From contig JBKBLR010000004.1 in the NCBI GenBank assembly GCA_046296195.1, positions 1 through 64,000 of the forward strand: a DNA stretch of 64,000 nt, in the 5' to 3' direction. Shown piece after piece: positions 61,083-64,000 of the stretch; positions within the stretch are counted from its first letter, which is position 1; each line of letters opens with the position of its first letter. Made by a program: the position numbers and the translations under genes. Below the pieces are notes generated by a model. The model did no database searches and was not told the origin of the DNA. It saw only the letters and a list, made by a program, of their open reading frames with translations. Origin of the DNA: Amphiplicatus sp046296195. Its GTDB lineage: Bacteria > Pseudomonadota > Alphaproteobacteria > Caulobacterales > Parvularculaceae.

Positions 61083-61125
61083 CAAGGCGTCCCCCGGCCT
61101 CGCAAGAGCCGGTTCGGACGCCTTG
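61083..61125. terminator. Long hairpin between tgt and tRNA-Lys
   Basis: CAAGGCGTCC (61083-61092) and GGACGCCTTG (61116-61125) form a perfect 10-bp stem enclosing a second short CCGGC/GCCGG stem. It lies 72 bp after tgt. No T-run follows, so it could be a weak terminator, a repeat, or a processing signal for the tRNA precursor. Confidence 0.45.
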
Positions 61126-61166
61126 TCGCGCTCGCTCCCTCCGCAGGGCGGGCGCCGGTTGATCGT

Positions 61167-61241
61167 GGGCCCGTAGCTCAGCGGTAGAGCATCTGACTTT
61201 TAATCAGGTGGTCGGTGGTTCGATCCCACCCGGGCTCACCA
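61167..61241 (+). tRNA. tRNA-Lys (anticodon UUU)
   Basis: A complete cloverleaf. The acceptor stem is GGGCCCG/CGGGCTC with one G-U pair, and the D arm is GCTC...GAGC. The anticodon arm TCTGA-CTTTTAA-TCAGG has anticodon TTT, and the T arm is GGTGG-TTCGATC-CCACC. CCA is encoded at 61239-61241. The anticodon reads AAA/AAG lysine codons. Confidence 0.98.
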
Positions 61242-61261
61242 GTCGGCGTGACATACGCCGC

Positions 61262-62824
61262 CTACCAATAGAACGCATAGATCGCGATGATCGAGGCCGT
61301 CACGATGACGGCGCCGATATTGAAGCCGTCGCCGGTGCGGAATGAGACATCGCCGAGACGCACGATCTTTTCCTCCGCCGCCGGCCGTTGCAGCAGCGAC
61401 AGCGTCACGCCGAGGACGACGCAAAGAAGGAAGACGACGCCGACGCGGTCCATGAACGGCATCGCCGGCAGAAAGATCTTGAAGCCGAGCGACAGGCCGA
61501 ACGAGCCGATGACGGCGGCGAGCGCGCCAAGCTCCGTCGCGCGCGCCCAGAAGAGGCCGAGCGCGAAGATGGCGACGATGCCCGGCGTGAAAAAGCCCGT
61601 ATATTCCTGGATCACCTGGAAGACTTGATCAGCGCCGGCGAGGAAGGGGCGCGCCGCGATGAGCGCGATGATGATCGCGGTGAACGAGGTGATGCGCCCG
61701 ACGCGGACGAGTCCGCGCTCGCTCGTGTTCCGTCCGGCGAGCGGCTTGAAGAGATCCATGGTGAAGATCGTTGAGATCGAGTTCATCATCGAGCCGAGCG
61801 AAGAGACGATCGCCGCAATGAGACCTGCGAAAATGAGGCCGCGCAGCCCCTCGGGCACGAGTTTCATCATCTCGGGGTAGGCTTGGTCGGGCTTTGCAAG
61901 GTCCGGCGCGAGCGAAAAGGCGGCGATGCCCGGCACGACGATGATGAGCGGCATCAGCACCTTGAGGAAGGCGGCGAAGAGAACGCCCTTCTGCGCCTCG
62001 CCGAGGCTCTTTGCGCCGAGCGCCCGCTGGATGATGTATTGGTTGCAGCCCCAGTAGGAGAGATTCATGATCCACATGCCGCCGATGACGACGCTGAGGC
62101 CGGGAAGGTTTTTATATTCCGGATTGTCGCGCGACAGGATCATGTCGAACTTCTGCGGGAACTCTGAGGCCAGCCGCTGGTAACCCGCGATCGCGTCGCC
62201 GCCGCCGACCTTGTCGAGCACGATGGCGGTGATGATGAAGCCGCCGATGATGAGAAGTACGACCTGGATGATGTCGGTCAGCGCCACCGCCTTGAGGCCG
62301 CCGTAAAGCGAATAGGCGGCGGCGAACAACGCGAGCAGGATCATGCCGGCCATCATCGGCGCGCCGGTCATCGCGCTGATCGCCGTCGCCCCGAGCCAGA
62401 GCACGGTCGTTAAGTTGACGAAGGTGTAAAGGCCGATCCAGAACACCGACATCACATATTTGACGCTGGGCCCGAAGCGCTGCTCGAGGAATTGCGGCAT
62501 CGTGTAGATGCCGCGCTTCAGGAAAATCGGCAGAAAGAATTTTCCGACAATCAGAAGCGCGAGCGCCGCCATCCACTCATAGGAAGCGATGGCGAGCCCG
62601 ACGGCGTAGCCCGATCCCGCCATGCCGATGATCTGCTCGGCGGAAATATTCGCCGCGATCAGCGAGGCGCCGATCGCCCACCACGGCAGCGATTTGCCGG
62701 CGAGGAAGTAATCGCTCGTATCTTTCTTGCGGCCTGCTTTTTCGCGCGAGACGAGAGTCGCGATCGCGATGAGCCCGACGGCGTACGCGGCGATAATGGC
62801 GAAATCGATCGGCGCCAGAGACAT
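61262..62824 (-). CDS. Sodium/sugar symporter (SSS, SGLT-like)
   Basis: 520 residues, about 14 helices, starting MSLAPIDFAIIAAYAVGLIA. It has the SSS landmarks DYFLAGKSLPWWAIGASLIAANIS, EQIIGMAGSGYAVG, and MPQFLEQRFGPSVKYV. These fit vSGLT-type Na+/galactose or glucose carriers. It is divergent from the SLC45-like gene across a 273-bp region. A second, distinct SSS gene lies at 0.9 kb. Confidence 0.93.
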   Translation of the reverse strand: MSLAPIDFAIIAAYAVGLIAIATLVSREKAGRKKDTSDYFLAGKSLPWWAIGASLIAANISAEQIIGMAGSGYAVGLAIASYEWMAALALLIVGKFFLPIFLKRGIYTMPQFLEQRFGPSVKYVMSVFWIGLYTFVNLTTVLWLGATAISAMTGAPMMAGMILLALFAAAYSLYGGLKAVALTDIIQVVLLIIGGFIITAIVLDKVGGGDAIAGYQRLASEFPQKFDMILSRDNPEYKNLPGLSVVIGGMWIMNLSYWGCNQYIIQRALGAKSLGEAQKGVLFAAFLKVLMPLIIVVPGIAAFSLAPDLAKPDQAYPEMMKLVPEGLRGLIFAGLIAAIVSSLGSMMNSISTIFTMDLFKPLAGRNTSERGLVRVGRITSFTAIIIALIAARPFLAGADQVFQVIQEYTGFFTPGIVAIFALGLFWARATELGALAAVIGSFGLSLGFKIFLPAMPFMDRVGVVFLLCVVLGVTLSLLQRPAAEEKIVRLGDVSFRTGDGFNIGAVIVTASIIAIYAFYW

Positions 62825-62992
62825 GCGGTTCCTATCAGCTTTTCAGGGTTCGACAAGCGTCAGACGACTCACCATAGCGCGATTTCCGGCCCGGTTAACC
62901 TCCGTCGACCTTACCCGAAGCGTGCTGCTATCCGCCTACAGACGGATGGCCTGGCGTTGAACGGCCGGGTCTTATGAAATGCGGACGTCGAC

Positions 62993-63006
62993 TGCAAAAA
63001 ATTGCA
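62993..63006. promoter_or_regulatory. Palindrome in the symporter/MFS intergenic region
   Basis: TGCAAAAAATTGCA has perfect 5-bp arms (TGCAA/TTGCA). It sits in the 273-bp space (62825-63097) between two divergent sugar carrier genes. LacI- or GntR-type regulators of sugar genes often bind such sites. The rest of the region shows nothing else I can name. Confidence 0.35.
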
Positions 63007-63097
63007 TTCCAGATCCGTCGCACGTTGATTGACCGCCGGCGCCGCCATAAAGTCCGCCGCAGCGGGCCGGCCCCGATTGGCCTGAGATGGATTTGCA

Positions 63098-64000
63098 ATG
63101 TCCGCTTCTGGCGCTCCCGGACTTGCGGCCTCAGCCGGCTTTAAACCGCGGCTCTCGCCCTGGCGAATCCTTGAGATGAATCTCGGGTTCCTCGGCCTTC
63201 AATTCAGCTTCGGCCTGCAGCAGGGAAACATGACGCCGATCTACGGCTATCTCGGCGCCGATGAGTCGAGATTCCCGATCCTCCTGCTCGCAGGTCCGAT
63301 GACGGGCCTCATCGTGCAGCCGATCGTCGGCGCGCTGAGCGATCGGACGGACACACGATGGGGCCGCCGCGTTCCCTACATGATCCTCGGATCGGCCATC
63401 TGCTCTCTTGGCCTTCTATTCATGCCCCTGAGTTCATCGATCCTGATGGCGGCGAGTCTCCTCTGGATGCTCGACGCCGGGAACAACATGACGATGGAGC
63501 CTTATCGCGCCTATATCAGCGACCGGCTCGGCGACGAGCAGCGGCGGTTCGGATTCCTCGCCCAAAGCGCGTTCACGGGTCTTGCGCAGATGCTAGCGTT
63601 CCTGACGCCGTCGATCCTGGTTTACGCCTTCGGCGTCGACAAGGATGCGGTCGATTCCCACAACATTCCCCTTACCGCGCGCATCGCGTTCACAATCGGG
63701 GCGTTCCTGTCGATTGCAACGCTCCTGTGGTCGGTCGCCCGCGTGCCCGAATTGCCGCTGACCGCCGCGGAAAAGGCGCTTATCGCGAGCCAGCCGAAAA
63801 GCGCCGGCGCCATCCTGAAGGAGATCGCGGAGGCGGCGCTTGCGATGCCAAGGGCGATGCGCCGCCTCGCCGTGATGAGCCTTTTTCAGTGGTATGCGAT
63901 GGCCGCCTATTGGAGCTACGTTATCTATTCGATCGGCCGGTCGGTCTACGATGTGACGGATCCGGCGACAAATGAATTTCGTTCCGCGGTGCTGGCCAAC
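63098..64000 (+). CDS. SLC45-like MFS sugar carrier, 3' end beyond window
   Basis: 301 codons are open from the ATG at 63098 to the window edge. The N-terminus is MSASGAPGLAASAGFKPRLS, and the first helix region is NLGFLGLQFSFGLQQGNMTP. MFS/GPH-SLC45 markers are GPMTGLIVQPIVGALSDRTD and TRWGRRVPYMILG, followed by DAGNNMTMEPYRAYISD. Proteins of this group carry sucrose, maltose or related sugars, often by proton symport. No clear Shine-Dalgarno is visible. Confidence 0.88.
   Translation, partial: MSASGAPGLAASAGFKPRLSPWRILEMNLGFLGLQFSFGLQQGNMTPIYGYLGADESRFPILLLAGPMTGLIVQPIVGALSDRTDTRWGRRVPYMILGSAICSLGLLFMPLSSSILMAASLLWMLDAGNNMTMEPYRAYISDRLGDEQRRFGFLAQSAFTGLAQMLAFLTPSILVYAFGVDKDAVDSHNIPLTARIAFTIGAFLSIATLLWSVARVPELPLTAAEKALIASQPKSAGAILKEIAEAALAMPRAMRRLAVMSLFQWYAMAAYWSYVIYSIGRSVYDVTDPATNEFRSAVLAN

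Noticed and set aside
63358..63975. A 205-codon frame near the right edge
   Set aside because: It is a different frame of the SLC45-like carrier, whose own frame runs open from 63098 off the window.
1..64000. CRISPR arrays, rRNA genes, prophage or plasmid origin
   Set aside because: No regularly spaced repeats, rRNA-like sequence, integrase, or iteron cluster was found. The only RNA gene seen is tRNA-Lys.

Overview
This 64 kb window is GC-rich alphaproteobacterial chromosome dominated by a photosynthesis gene cluster (PGC) of about 42 kb (roughly 2.5-44.8 kb). It encodes bacteriochlorophyll a synthesis, an acyclic carotenoid pathway, the type II reaction centre and LH1. The oxygen-dependent cyclase AcsF is present. 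The oxygen-independent BchE, the reaction-centre cytochrome PufC, spheroidene monooxygenase CrtA and LH2 (puc) genes are not seen here. This fits an aerobic or facultatively aerobic anoxygenic phototroph. PufQ and the run crtE-crtF-bchCXYZ-pufQBALM resemble Rhodobacter-type clusters, but I cannot assign a family. A run of ten N (42730-42739) shows this is a draft scaffold.

Layout. 1-0.93 kb: the end of an IS66-type element nested in an IS3-type orfA. 0.9-2.4 kb: a sodium/solute symporter. 2.5-18.0 kb (minus strand): one long, mostly start/stop-overlapping operon bchF-N-B-H-L-M-lhaA-puhA-B-C-orf96-acsF-puhE-hemA. 18.0-20.8 kb: regulators ppaA (AerR-like) and ppsR (CrtJ-like). 20.9-25.9 kb: bchG, a BCD-family MFS carrier, bchP, tspO, a small membrane protein and a lipoprotein c-type cytochrome ending at a strong terminator. 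26.1-32.4 kb: bchI-D-O, crtI-crtB and a 58-residue membrane protein. 32.4-36.9 kb: crtC-crtD (minus) and crtE-crtF (plus). 36.9-44.8 kb: bchC-X-Y-Z and pufQ-B-A-L-M, with the assembly gap in pufA followed by an antisense fragment of cell-division gene ftsA.

44.9-64 kb is ordinary accessory and housekeeping DNA: a GH42 beta-galactosidase, the NAD genes nadA-B-C with a Nudix-like NAD regulator nearby, an ArsR/SRPBCC pair, a dual-specificity-like phosphatase, an HD hydrolase, a P450, recO-parC, queA-tgt, tRNA-Lys(UUU), a second sodium/sugar symporter and the start of an SLC45-like MFS sugar carrier.

Regulation visible in sequence. PpsR/CrtJ-type palindromes (TGT-N12-ACA and close variants) lie before bchF, bchG, crtI, between crtD and crtE, and before bchC, where two copies are separated by exactly 8 bp. 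This gives one aerobic-repression regulon controlled by the adjacent ppsR and ppaA genes. At crtI, bchG and bchC the start codon falls close to where transcription would be predicted to begin and lacks a Shine-Dalgarno sequence, so leaderless mRNAs are possible. Other notable points are a Tgt protein whose zinc site has lost two cysteines, a crtD gene with no standard start codon upstream of its FAD motif, and an ArsR gene whose promoter, twin palindromes and start codon overlap.
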